Of a stretch of DNA of 16,461 nucleotides, positions 1 through 7,053 are shown in pieces. A program made the translations under genes and the position numbers. Each line of letters opens with the position of its first letter. Position 1 is the first letter of the stretch. The notes under the pieces were generated by a model. The model saw nothing but the letters and a program-made list of their open reading frames with translations, was not told the DNA's origin and made no database searches. The stretch is from Bacilli bacterium (GTDB taxonomy: Bacteria > Bacillota_I > Bacilli_A > RF39 > UBA660): positions 1 through 16,461 of the forward strand of contig CAAENH010000139.1 of NCBI GenBank assembly GCA_900757295.1, in the 5' to 3' direction.

Positions 1-542
1 AAATATTCTTCATTTTTAAATAATTTACTATCAGCTGTTACTATAGCAAGATAATTTAATTTACGTTTTAATTTACTTTCTAAAGTTTGAAAATTCCAAT
101 AAGTGATTGAGTCAATTAGGGAGAAATAATAATTAAATACTCTTAAAAATAATTTCTTTTTATCAAAGTCAACAAATAAATAAAATCTAAACTTTTGATT
201 TACCAAAGTGAATTTGTGACCATAAACATTAACACATAAACGTTTTTTCATTTTATCTGATTTATCATTGTATCCAAATTTACAAACTAGTCTTTTTGTT
301 TCTAAATTACTTTTTCCATCTGGCGAAGCATGAAATAATGTTATCCAAGATTTACTATTATTTCTTTTTGTTTTTAGCTCTATTCCCAAATAATCTGGTT
401 CCTCTAAAAAATCTTCTTTTTTTCCTAATAATTTTTCAAACGTTATTCCTATCCCAGAAGTTCCTTTTCTTACAGTTTTTATCCATCCTTTATCTTTTAT
501 TTTATTAAACTCCTCTAATAAATTATTAAAATTATTATACAT
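1..542 (-). CDS. MvaI/BcnI-family type II restriction endonuclease, N-terminal part
   Basis: The 180 readable codons give an N-terminal fragment of a PD-(D/E)xK nuclease; the C-terminus lies beyond the left edge. Residues 19-39 read GW-IKT-RKG-SGIG-TFEKLLG, the typical opening of the MvaI/BcnI restriction endonuclease family. This is followed by the catalytic signature: Asp50, then Glu55-x-Lys57 (EPDYLGIELK), then a TKR basic patch. Family members cut CC(N)GG-type sites and are normally paired with a cytosine methyltransferase. The ATG at 542 is preceded by a strong Shine-Dalgarno AGGGAGG (551-557). The gene is divergent from nfeD across 123 bp. No methyltransferase is visible in the window, so a partner would have to lie to the left. 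Family assignment comes from recalled motifs, not a search; the nuclease fold and active site are well supported, the exact specificity is not. Confidence 0.8.
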   Translation of the reverse strand, partial: MYNNFNNLLEEFNKIKDKGWIKTVRKGTSGIGITFEKLLGKKEDFLEEPDYLGIELKTKRNNSKSWITLFHASPDGKSNLETKRLVCKFGYNDKSDKMKKRLCVNVYGHKFTLVNQKFRFYLFVDFDKKKLFLRVFNYYFSLIDSITYWNFQTLESKLKRKLNYLAIVTADSKLFKNEEY

Positions 543-561
543 AAAAAATTCCTCCCTGAAG

Positions 562-576
562 AATGTATTTTACATT
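562..576 (-). promoter_or_regulatory. Candidate -10 with dyad upstream of the restriction gene
   Basis: A perfect 6-3-6 dyad (AATGTA-TTT-TACATT) sits 20 bp upstream of the restriction gene start. On the minus strand it contains the -10-like hexamer TAAAAT (567-572), 24 nt before the ATG. No good -35 was found. An operator centred on the -10 is a plausible way to repress a nuclease gene, but this is inference; short AT dyads also arise by chance here. Confidence 0.3.
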
Positions 577-639
577 AATTAATTGAGAGAAATGTCGAAT
601 AATGAAAAGTGACATGTAGTAATATTTTTTCCCTTGTAG

Positions 640-645
640 TATAAT
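640..645 (+). promoter_or_regulatory. -10 box of the nfeD operon
   Basis: A consensus TATAAT lies 20 nt before the nfeD ATG, and the Shine-Dalgarno (AAAGGAG, 654-660) falls between them. No convincing -35 at 17-18 bp spacing. The implied 5' leader is only about 13 nt. Confidence 0.5.
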
Positions 646-665
646 ATTTTTAGAAAGGAGTACTT

Positions 666-1097
666 ATGGTTATTGCATGGATAATTCTATTTTTATTATT
701 ACTTTTTATTGAAATTATAACAGTAAATTTAGTAACTATTTGGTTTGCTTTAGGCGCTTTAATAGCTGTTATATGTTATGTTATATATCCATCAGGTTTT
801 ATATCAGCAATTGCTTTTATTATTTTTAGCATTGTATCATTAATACTAACTAAACCTTTAATAAAGAAGTTTCGAGTTAATAATATTGAGCCAACAAATC
901 TAGATATGGTAATTGATAAAACTGCTTTAGTAACAAAAGAAATAGAAAAATTAGAGCCTGGAGAAGTTAAAGTTGATGGTAAGTTATGGTCAGCTATTTC
1001 AGAAAAGAAAATATTAAAAAATAAGTTAGTTAAAGTTAAGACTATTAAAGGAGTTAAATTAGTAGTCGAAGAAGTTAGAGAGGAAGATGATAAATGA
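666..1097 (+). CDS. nfeD: NfeD-like membrane protein
   Basis: A 143-residue short-form NfeD protein. Hydrophobic segments fill about residues 2-22, 24-44 and 46-64, followed by a soluble C-terminal OB-fold-like domain (about 78-138) with the family hallmark GEVKVDGKLWSA near residues 98-109. NfeD proteins act as partners of SPFH/stomatin proteins in membrane microdomains, and the next gene encodes exactly such a protein: the two overlap by ATGA (1094-1097), implying translational coupling. This short form lacks the ClpP-like protease domain of long NfeD proteins. The start is fixed by AAAGGAG 5 nt upstream. Confidence in the family is high; the cellular role is known mainly from relatives (lipid-raft-like domains, envelope stress). 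Confidence 0.9.
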   Translation: MVIAWIILFLLLLFIEIITVNLVTIWFALGALIAVICYVIYPSGFISAIAFIIFSIVSLILTKPLIKKFRVNNIEPTNLDMVIDKTALVTKEIEKLEPGEVKVDGKLWSAISEKKILKNKLVKVKTIKGVKLVVEEVREEDDK

Positions 1098-1990
1098 TAT
1101 TTTTATTTTTGTTGATTGTTATAATAGTTGTTATTGTTTTAGGAATAAAAATAATTCCACAGTCAGAGGCTAAGGTTATAGAAAGACTTGGTGCATATAA
1201 TAATACTTTACAAACTGGTGTACACTATGTTTTCCCAATTATTGATAGAGTTGCTGCAACAGTATCTTTAAAAGAAAAGGTTAAAGATTTTGCTCCTCAA
1301 CCTGTTATTACTAAAGATAATGTTACCATGCAAATAGATACAGTTGTTTATTTTCAAATTACTGATCCTAAACTATATACTTATGGAGTTGAGAATCCTA
1401 TAAATGCTATTGAAAATTTAACTGCAACTACTTTACGTAATATAATAGGAGAATTAGAATTGGATGAAACATTGACATCTAGAGATATAATTAATACTAA
1501 AATGCGTTCTATTTTAGATGAAGCTACTGATCCTTGGGGAATTAAGGTTAATAGAGTTGAAGTTAAAAATATAATACCTCCTCATGATATTCAAGAAGCT
1601 ATGGAAAAACAAATGCGTGCTGAACGTGAAAGAAGAGAAGCAATACTTAAAGCAGAAGGTGAAAAGAAAGCTGCAATTTTAATTGCTGAAGGAGAAAAGG
1701 AAAGTGCTATTTTAAGAGCAGATGCAAAACGAGAATCTCATATTAAAGAAGCAGAAGGTGAAGCTGAAGCAATAATAAAGATTCAGGAAGCAACAGCTCG
1801 AGGAATTAAATTATTGAAAGAAGCTAAAGCTGATGAAGCAGTATTAAAATTAAAAAGTTTTGAAACGTTCCAAGAAGTAGCAAATGGTCAAGCAACAAAA
1901 ATTATTATTCCAAGTGATTTGCAAAATTTAGCTACTGTTGGTACAGTTATATCTGATATGATTGAAAGTAAAAAAACAAACAATAAATAG
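1094..1990 (+). CDS. SPFH/stomatin-like (band 7) membrane protein
   Basis: A 298-residue slipin/QmcA-type protein. Residues 2-18 form an N-terminal membrane anchor; about 22-170 form the SPFH domain (IPQSEAKVIERLG, TGVHYVFPIIDR, QIDTVVYFQITDP, LTATTLRNIIGE, EVKNIIPP). Residues 171-235 form a charged Ala/Glu helix with an 11-residue repeat starting at about 184 (ILKAEGEKKAA and three further copies), as usual in stomatin oligomers. The C-terminal IIIPSDLQ motif is also typical. Such proteins form large membrane-bound ring or cage assemblies with NfeD, encoded immediately upstream with an ATGA overlap. The ribosome binding site (AGAGGAAG, near 1078-1085) lies inside nfeD. Length and architecture are normal for the family. 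Confidence 0.93.
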   Translation: MIFLFLLIVIIVVIVLGIKIIPQSEAKVIERLGAYNNTLQTGVHYVFPIIDRVAATVSLKEKVKDFAPQPVITKDNVTMQIDTVVYFQITDPKLYTYGVENPINAIENLTATTLRNIIGELELDETLTSRDIINTKMRSILDEATDPWGIKVNRVEVKNIIPPHDIQEAMEKQMRAERERREAILKAEGEKKAAILIAEGEKESAILRADAKRESHIKEAEGEAEAIIKIQEATARGIKLLKEAKADEAVLKLKSFETFQEVANGQATKIIIPSDLQNLATVGTVISDMIESKKTNNK

Positions 1991-2038
1991 ATATTTATGA
2001 TAAAAATAATTCCAGTTTTAAATAATTGGGATTTTTCT

Positions 2039-2067
2039 TTGATTTTTTTAGATATTTTATATATACT
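2039..2067 (+). promoter_or_regulatory. Candidate sigma-A promoter for the DedA gene
   Basis: TTGATT (2039-2044), a 17-bp spacer, then TATACT (2062-2067). The predicted transcription start is about 2074-2075, which coincides with an in-frame ATG, so the mRNA may be leaderless. It lies inside the longest possible reading frame of the gene, which has no Shine-Dalgarno at its first ATG (1997). Confidence 0.5.
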
Positions 2068-2071
2068 AATA

Positions 2072-2671
2072 ATGATGCTTATGAACATAATGAATATTTT
2101 AGTTACAATTAATAATTATATAGATTACTTAATAGCTAGTTTGGGTATTTATGGGCCTATATTAGGTTGTTTACTTATTTGCGTGGAATCTATATTACCA
2201 TTTTTGCCATTATCTGCTTTTATTACTTTAAATTTTTTAGCTTTTGGTAATTTTTTTGGCTTTGTAATATCTTGGTTTTTTACTGTTGTTGGATGTATGA
2301 TGTCGTTTTTTATTTTTAGAAAAACAGTAAAAAAATGGTTTGATAGAAAAATAAAAGATAAAAAAAGAATTGAAAATATCATGAAAACTATTAACAAAGT
2401 AAATTTTTCCCAATTAGTTGTTATTATAGCCATTCCTTTTACTCCAGCATTTTTGGTTAATATAGCTGCTGGTTTATCTAAAATTAGTTATAAAAAGTTT
2501 TTGTGTGCTTTATTAATTGGAAAAATATTTTTAGTATATTTTTGGGGATATATTGGTGTATCTTTAATTCAAAGTTTTTCTCAACCAATTATCATTTTAC
2601 GTGTTATAATACTAATGATAGTAGCTTATTTTATTAGTTATTTTATAAATAAGAAATTTAAGTTGGATTAG
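2072..2671 (+). CDS. DedA/TVP38-TMEM64 (VTT domain) membrane protein
   Basis: A multi-pass membrane protein of about 200 residues. Near its N-terminus it carries LGIYGPILGCLLICVESILPFLPLS, and further on VVIIAIPFTPAFLVNIAAGLSKISYKKF, the two halves of the VTT/SNARE-associated fold found in DedA and TVP38/TMEM64 families. Bacterial relatives flip undecaprenyl phosphate or phospholipids and affect membrane potential; an undecaprenyl-related role is attractive because uppP lies about 3 kb away, but that is inference. The frame is open back to an ATG at 1997, 6 bp after the SPFH stop. I prefer the tandem ATGs at 2072/2075: neither start has a Shine-Dalgarno, the 1997 start adds 25 residues not usual for the family, and a promoter ends 7 nt before 2075. 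Confidence 0.85.
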   Translation: MMLMNIMNILVTINNYIDYLIASLGIYGPILGCLLICVESILPFLPLSAFITLNFLAFGNFFGFVISWFFTVVGCMMSFFIFRKTVKKWFDRKIKDKKRIENIMKTINKVNFSQLVVIIAIPFTPAFLVNIAAGLSKISYKKFLCALLIGKIFLVYFWGYIGVSLIQSFSQPIIILRVIILMIVAYFISYFINKKFKLD

Positions 2672-2687
2672 AAAGATTAGGTAGTGT

Positions 2688-3782
2688 ATGGAGTATATAA
2701 TAGTAGGATTGTTAATATTAATTTTAATTTGTATAATTATTTTGTTAATAAAAAGTGGAAGTAAAACTCCTATTGTAGAAAAATTAGGACGTTTTGAAAC
2801 AGATATTACAAAGGAAATAGGTAATTTTAAGGTTGATTTTTCTCATGATCTTAGGGATGATTTTGATAAATTAAATGAAAGAATAGAAAATAAACTGTTG
2901 ATGATTAATGAGAAAGTTAATGAACGAATAGATCAAAATTTTGAAAAAACTAATAAAACTTTTAATAATATATTAGAAAGAATTTCAAAAATCGATGAAG
3001 CTCAAAAGAAGATTGATAGTTTATCTACAGAAATAATTAGTTTACAGAGTGTTTTAACCGATAAAAAAACTCGTGGTATTTTTGGAGAAGTTAATTTAAA
3101 TTATATTTTAACTAGTGTATTTGGTGAAAAGAATGATAGAATTTATCAAACTCAATATAAATTTGATAATGGATTTATAGCTGATGCTGTTGTTTTTGCA
3201 CCAGAACCTTTAGGAACAATAGCAATTGATTCTAAGTTTCCTTTAGAGAATTATGAAAAAATGACTGATAAAACTTTATCTAAAGAATTAAGAATGACTG
3301 CAGAGAAATTATTTAAAGCAGATGTAAAAAAACATATTGATGCAATCAATAGTAAATATATTATTCCAGGTGTAACTACACAAGAAGCAATTATGTTTTT
3401 ACCAGCAGAAGCAATTTTTGCTGAGATAAATGCTTATCATTCTGACCTTTTAAATTATGCTTATAATAAAAAAATTTGGATAACTTCACCTACGACGTTA
3501 ATGAGTACTTTGACAATAATTCAAATGATTTTAAAAAATATGGAAAGAGATAAATATGCTAAAGTTATACATGAAGAATTAAATAAATTAGGCATTGAGT
3601 TTGAAAAATATAGAATTAGATGGGATAAGTTATCAAGAAGTATAGACTCTGTTACTAAGGATGTTAAGGACATTCATATTACGACTCAAAAGATTACAAA
3701 ACGTTTTGATTCTATTAATAGTGTTAATTTGGATAAGAATCTTTTAGAAGATAATAAAAACGATAGGATGGATTTGAAGTAA
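2688..3782 (+). CDS. rmuC: RmuC-family DNA recombination protein
   Basis: A 364-residue RmuC homologue. An N-terminal membrane helix (about residues 3-22) is followed by a long charged coiled coil (about 35-120) and the RmuC nuclease-like domain, with GIFGEVNLNYIL near 130, FIADAVVFAPEP, the conserved AIDSKFPLENYEKM and the later EAIMFLPAEAIFAE. RmuC proteins limit recombination at inverted repeats; the domain is related to PD-(D/E)xK nucleases, but the biochemical activity is poorly defined. The ATG is preceded by TTAGGTAG, and the gene follows the DedA gene by 16 bp. Its stop overlaps the next start as TAATG (3780-3784), so it is probably co-transcribed and coupled with the glycosidase gene. 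Confidence 0.9.
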   Translation: MEYIIVGLLILILICIIILLIKSGSKTPIVEKLGRFETDITKEIGNFKVDFSHDLRDDFDKLNERIENKLLMINEKVNERIDQNFEKTNKTFNNILERISKIDEAQKKIDSLSTEIISLQSVLTDKKTRGIFGEVNLNYILTSVFGEKNDRIYQTQYKFDNGFIADAVVFAPEPLGTIAIDSKFPLENYEKMTDKTLSKELRMTAEKLFKADVKKHIDAINSKYIIPGVTTQEAIMFLPAEAIFAEINAYHSDLLNYAYNKKIWITSPTTLMSTLTIIQMILKNMERDKYAKVIHEELNKLGIEFEKYRIRWDKLSRSIDSVTKDVKDIHITTQKITKRFDSINSVNLDKNLLEDNKNDRMDLK

Positions 3783-5080
3783 TGAATAAGAATAAAAATG
3801 AAAAAAGAATTAGTTTTATAACTATAGTGCTGTGTTTAATTTTACTTCCTTGTTTAGGAGTCTTGATTACAATTGGTTTTAATTCAAACTATTTAATTAC
3901 TAAGTTTTTTCATAGATGTTTGATTGGCGTTAGTTGTATAATCGTACCTATTTTTGGCTATAGTATTTATTTGTATTTTAGAAATAGAAAAGCATCTAAT
4001 AGATTGAAAACTATAAAAAGAGTAATTTTATCAATCTTTTTATCATTATATGTTGGTGGATGCTTAGCATTTGTTATATTGCTATATGGTCCTTATAATG
4101 GCTTTAGAACATGGCTTATTACTACGGCAATGCAAACAATGAATCATCAATATTTATGTAAATGGTTTTATAATGATAAACAAATTACTAAAGTTATGGG
4201 AGAAAATGTAGTTATTGAAAGTGGAGAGAGTACTAAAACTGAAATGGTTACAAAGAAAAGAGCAACTACTTTTATTGATAAATATGATAAAGAAATTTTA
4301 GACGTTGATGTTAATCTTCCTTATAAAATCATTGAATTAGAAGTTAATGGTTGTAAAGGTTATTTGGCTGCTGTATACGATCCATCAAAAGTTAAGTTAG
4401 CTGTTACTTCGATGCTTGGAAGAAGTGGGGAGTATGTTACTACTATGGCTGAAAAAAATGATGCATATTTAGCTATTAATGGTGGAGGCTTTTATGATCC
4501 TAACTATAGTAGTAGTGGTGGAATGCCAACAAGTATTACTATTTCTGGTGGAAAGATAGTTACAAATAATCAATATAGTGCTTATAATCAGGGCGGCGGT
4601 ATTATTGGTTTTACTGAAGATGATGTATTGGTTTTATTAAAAAATAAAACAGCTCAACAAGCTTTAGATATGGGTGTTAGAGATGCAATATCATGGGGAC
4701 CATTTTTAATTGTTAATGGTAAGCAATCTTTTATCCGTGGTAATGGCGGATGGGGCTATGCTGCTAGAAGTGCTATCGGACAAAGAAAAGATGGAATTGT
4801 TTTATTATTGGTTGTAAGTTCTAATAGAACAAGAACTAAAGGTGCTGATATGGTTGATTTGGCAGAAATAATGAAAAGATACCATGCTATAAATGCAGCA
4901 AATTTAGATGGTGGTACTTCTACTGTTATGGTTTTACCTAAAAAGGAAGCACAAGAAAAATATGATTCTCCATGCAGTGATAGAAAAAATGAAGCATATT
5001 GTTGGATTAATACTCCGTATGATTCTACTGGGGCTTTGAAAACACGTGCTATTTCTGATGCTTGGGTAGTTTTAAAATAA
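3782..5080 (+). CDS. Membrane-anchored phosphodiester glycosidase (NAGPA domain)
   Basis: A 432-residue protein with three N-terminal hydrophobic segments (about residues 10-33, 46-66 and 81-103) and a large C-terminal domain (about 185-431) of the NAGPA (phosphodiester-N-acetylglucosaminidase) superfamily. Diagnostic motifs are AINGGGFYDP, GGMPTSITISGGKIV, RSAIGQRKDG and NAANLDGGTSTVMV. Family enzymes hydrolyse sugar-1-phosphodiester links, and bacterial members have been linked to exopolysaccharide or wall polymer turnover. The domain should face outside, tethered by the helices; substrate unknown. Start overlaps the rmuC stop by one base; a purine-rich GGATGG lies 12-17 nt upstream. It is the last gene of the run and ends directly at a hairpin terminator, convergent with uppP. 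Confidence 0.88.
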   Translation: MNKNKNEKRISFITIVLCLILLPCLGVLITIGFNSNYLITKFFHRCLIGVSCIIVPIFGYSIYLYFRNRKASNRLKTIKRVILSIFLSLYVGGCLAFVILLYGPYNGFRTWLITTAMQTMNHQYLCKWFYNDKQITKVMGENVVIESGESTKTEMVTKKRATTFIDKYDKEILDVDVNLPYKIIELEVNGCKGYLAAVYDPSKVKLAVTSMLGRSGEYVTTMAEKNDAYLAINGGGFYDPNYSSSGGMPTSITISGGKIVTNNQYSAYNQGGGIIGFTEDDVLVLLKNKTAQQALDMGVRDAISWGPFLIVNGKQSFIRGNGGWGYAARSAIGQRKDGIVLLLVVSSNRTRTKGADMVDLAEIMKRYHAINAANLDGGTSTVMVLPKKEAQEKYDSPCSDRKNEAYCWINTPYDSTGALKTRAISDAWVVLK

Positions 5081-5112
5081 AAAAACTAAATGATTTTTAC
5101 CATTTAGTTTTT
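5081..5112. terminator. Bidirectional intrinsic terminator
   Basis: A perfect 12-bp stem (5081-5092 with 5101-5112) around an 8-nt loop begins immediately after the glycosidase stop codon. The core CTAAATG/CATTTAG is flanked by A5 and T5, so it can terminate in both directions, serving the glycosidase gene (+) and the uppP unit (-). Confidence 0.85.
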
Positions 5113-5153
5113 CTAGTGTTCTAAGTTTTGGCTACTTTGAATTTCTGGTCTCA

Positions 5154-5313
5154 TCAAATCTTTTCTAATATATTAATTAAAACAATTAGTTGTGAAATGG
5201 TTAAATTTGAATTATGGACTTTTGTTAAAAATATTTTTATATCTTCTTCGATAAATTCATTTACTAATAAGTTATTTTCTATAAGTAATTCTTTTATTTT
5301 TTTGGTAATTCAT
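5154..5313 (-). pseudogene. Short frameshifted reading frame downstream of uppP
   Basis: This is the only content of the roughly 200-bp gap between the terminator and uppP. On the minus strand a 51-codon stop-free frame ends at tandem TGA codons (5151-5156). Its composition is protein-like, rich in Glu, Lys, Ile and Leu (for example EFIEEDIKIFLTKVH), but it has no ATG, GTG or TTG in frame. The nearest ATG (5313, three bases after the uppP stop) is in another frame and stops after 13 codons. An A7 run (5297-5303) lies between: losing one A would join them into about 52 residues. It may be a decayed gene, a homopolymer sequencing error, slippage-dependent expression, or chance. No Shine-Dalgarno is evident and no family was recognised. 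Confidence 0.3.
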
Positions 5314-5315
5314 AA

Positions 5316-6131
5316 TTATCTAAAATAAATTAAAGTAAACAATCCCATTAAAATACAATAAATTGAGAATTTCCATAACTTACCGTTTTTAACTATTTTA
5401 GATAACCATTTATATGCAAAGTAGGTTACTATTAAAGAACAAATAAATCCAATAGTATAAGGCATTAATAATGCAGATGTTTGACTGCTTTTAAATAAAT
5501 CTAATGCTCCTAATCCAAATGAAGCTATACTAACTGGGAAGTATAACATGAATGTGTATTTTAAAGCTGTTTCTCTTTTAAAATCACGAAGTAAGCAACC
5601 TACTAAAACTGTACCACTTCTACTTATTCCTGGAAATAATGCAACTGCTTGTAATAATCCAATCAAAATGGCATCTAAATATGTTATATCTTTATCATCT
5701 TTAGATCCTTTTATATTTTTTATAATAAAAAGTGCTAATGCAGTAATTAAAAATGCAAATCCGACAATTTTTGGTGTTGCTAAAATAGATTCTATCTTGT
5801 CTTTAAATAGTATTCCAGCAATTCCTACTGGGATAGATCCAATTACTATTAACATGCAATATTTAAAATCATCTTTATATTTTTTTCTGTTATCTTTTTG
5901 ACCAAATAAATATAAAAAGAAACTTTTAATTAATTTTATTATATCTTTTCTAAAGATAAATAATATTGCAATGAATGAAGCAAAATTTACAACAATTTCA
6001 AAATTTAAATCGTTAAACATATTAGTGTTAAATAAATTTTTAAATACTAATAAATGTCCTGAAGAGGAAATTGGAAGAGGTTCTGTTAACCCTTGAATTA
6101 TACCTAATATGGCATATTTTATTAAATTCAT
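5316..6131 (-). CDS. uppP: Undecaprenyl-diphosphatase (UppP/BacA)
   Basis: A 271-residue polytopic membrane enzyme that converts undecaprenyl pyrophosphate to the monophosphate, recycling the lipid carrier for peptidoglycan and wall polymers; overexpression gives bacitracin resistance in relatives. Both catalytic regions are present: the (E/Q)xxxE motif as QGLTE (13-17), followed by PLPISSSGH with His26, and PGISRSG (167-173) with the conserved Arg171. The Pro after Glu17 replaces the more usual Phe of TEFLPISS. Length and hydrophobic pattern are normal for the family. Start ATG at 6131 is preceded by AGGTGA (6138-6143). It is transcribed away from the small membrane protein gene and towards the glycosidase gene, with a shared terminator at 5081-5112. 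Confidence 0.95.
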   Translation of the reverse strand: MNLIKYAILGIIQGLTEPLPISSSGHLLVFKNLFNTNMFNDLNFEIVVNFASFIAILFIFRKDIIKLIKSFFLYLFGQKDNRKKYKDDFKYCMLIVIGSIPVGIAGILFKDKIESILATPKIVGFAFLITALALFIIKNIKGSKDDKDITYLDAILIGLLQAVALFPGISRSGTVLVGCLLRDFKRETALKYTFMLYFPVSIASFGLGALDLFKSSQTSALLMPYTIGFICSLIVTYFAYKWLSKIVKNGKLWKFSIYCILMGLFTLIYFR

Positions 6132-6148
6132 ATTTTATCACCTATTTA

Positions 6149-6158
6149 ATTATATAAT
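6149..6158. promoter_or_regulatory. Back-to-back -10 elements between uppP and the YjbA-like operon
   Basis: The 10-bp palindrome ATTATATAAT holds a TATAAT on each strand (minus 6149-6154, plus 6153-6158). The minus copy lies 17 nt before the uppP ATG. A further plus-strand TAAAAT (6178-6183) lies 19 nt before the 6203 start and may be the one used there. No clear -35 elements, so support is modest. Confidence 0.35.
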
Positions 6159-6202
6159 AAATTTTAAATTTAATAAATAAAATATTATAGGTGTTTTATT
6201 AT

Positions 6203-6409
6203 ATGATTAAAGTTTTTTTATTTCTTTTTGGTATCCTTTTATGCTCAATTTCTTTAACTTTTTGTATTCTTTATTTAAATTTATTAATAATAGGGTATAG
6301 TTTTTTTGATTATGTTAAGTTTATAAGTAGAAGTTTTGTGAGTATTTGTTTCATTATTGGTAGTATAAGCATATATATATCTATAAAAAGGTGGGGTATA
6401 AAAAAATGA
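6203..6409 (+). CDS. Small two-helix membrane protein
   Basis: A 68-residue hydrophobic protein with two predicted membrane helices (about residues 2-24 and 46-61) joined by an aromatic linker (YSFFDYVKFISRS), ending in basic RWGIKK. I do not recognise a family. The start is chosen at ATG 6203 because AGGTG (6188-6192) sits 10 nt upstream; the GTG at 6191 is part of that Shine-Dalgarno. The stop overlaps the start of the next gene as ATGA (6406-6409), so the two are probably translationally coupled. Its function may be tied to the DUF3603 protein, whose own function is unknown. Confidence 0.7.
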   Translation: MIKVFLFLFGILLCSISLTFCILYLNLLIIGYSFFDYVKFISRSFVSICFIIGSISIYISIKRWGIKK

Positions 6410-7053
6410 ATTATTTTTACGATTTGTTAGTTAATTTAAATGATGAAAATGCTTATTTTTTTTATGAATGGGATAAGAATGATAATATTATTCATTTAAA
6501 AAAAATACCTATAATTAAAATTGATCATGATGATTTTAAAAATTTTATTTCCAGTCAAATTATTGTTGAGCAATCTTTTTTAAATTTAATTTATAATAAA
6601 ACTGAGACGTATGATAAAGAAGCTAAGTTTGTAGAGTACATGGCGTTACTGACTGATGGTAATAATTCTATTGTTATTGAATTCAATAATATTGGTTTAT
6701 CTATAAGCAGAAGTTATTTATTATTGGAAGAAGAATTAGATTTATTAGAGTTAGCTTATTCTTTACCTAAAGATGAATTTTCTTATAAAATGACTGATAA
6801 AATTGTTAAGAGAAATGGTATAAGACAAGAAGAAAATATAAGAAATTTTTTATTAAGAGAAATTGATACATTATATAATGATAAAAATAAAGAAAAATTA
6901 AAGTATTTATATAATGAAATGACTAATTCTGTATTATATGATTTAGATGAGCTTAGAGATAAGTTTATTAGCACAATAAAAAAAGACTTTAACAAAAGTC
7001 ATTTAAATGTTTATGAAATAATTAAGCTATCTTATAATGGCTTATCTACCTAA
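6406..7053 (+). CDS. yjbA: DUF3603 (YjbA-like) protein
   Basis: A 215-residue soluble protein resembling B. subtilis YjbA (DUF3603): an opening like MNYFYDLLVNL, then FYEWDKNDNI, KIPIIKIDHDDF, a central ALLTDGNNSIVIEFN strand region, and a C-terminal helical part (NIRNFLLREIDTLYNDKNKEKLKYLYNEM) matching the family's LYxxxNxxExRYWYxEW-like segment. Function unknown. The start is ATG 6406, with AAGGTGGGG (6388-6396) upstream; an in-frame ATG at 6391 lies inside that Shine-Dalgarno. It sits next to trpS, as yjbA does in B. subtilis, though here the two genes are convergent and overlap by 12 bp. Assignment rests on recalled family sequence plus context. Confidence 0.75.
   Translation: MNYFYDLLVNLNDENAYFFYEWDKNDNIIHLKKIPIIKIDHDDFKNFISSQIIVEQSFLNLIYNKTETYDKEAKFVEYMALLTDGNNSIVIEFNNIGLSISRSYLLLEEELDLLELAYSLPKDEFSYKMTDKIVKRNGIRQEENIRNFLLREIDTLYNDKNKEKLKYLYNEMTNSVLYDLDELRDKFISTIKKDFNKSHLNVYEIIKLSYNGLST

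Noticed and set aside
296..508. A 70-codon hydrophobic plus-strand frame near the left edge
   Set aside because: It is antisense to the restriction endonuclease gene, whose motifs and Shine-Dalgarno are clear.
591..617. Loose inverted repeat ATGTC...GACAT in the restriction gene/nfeD gap
   Set aside because: Arms of 5 bp across a 14-nt gap in AT-rich DNA are expected by chance.
666..1990. Recoding of TGA as Trp (mycoplasma code), suggested by the AT-rich composition
   Set aside because: Trp is encoded by TGG throughout, and TGA ends nfeD, spmA and other genes where the family length ends.
2149..2433. A 94-codon minus-strand frame inside the DedA gene
   Set aside because: Antisense shadow of a membrane protein gene; no start signals.
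5128..5328. A 66-codon plus-strand frame over the gap downstream of uppP
   Set aside because: It has no Shine-Dalgarno, runs across the 3' end of uppP, and its composition looks like the antisense of the more protein-like minus-strand frame.
5548..5901. A 117-codon frame antisense to uppP
   Set aside because: It lies wholly within a well-supported enzyme gene on the other strand and shows no start signal or recognisable motif.
6191..6202. GTG start for the small membrane protein
   Set aside because: This GTG forms part of the AGGTG Shine-Dalgarno that serves the ATG at 6203.
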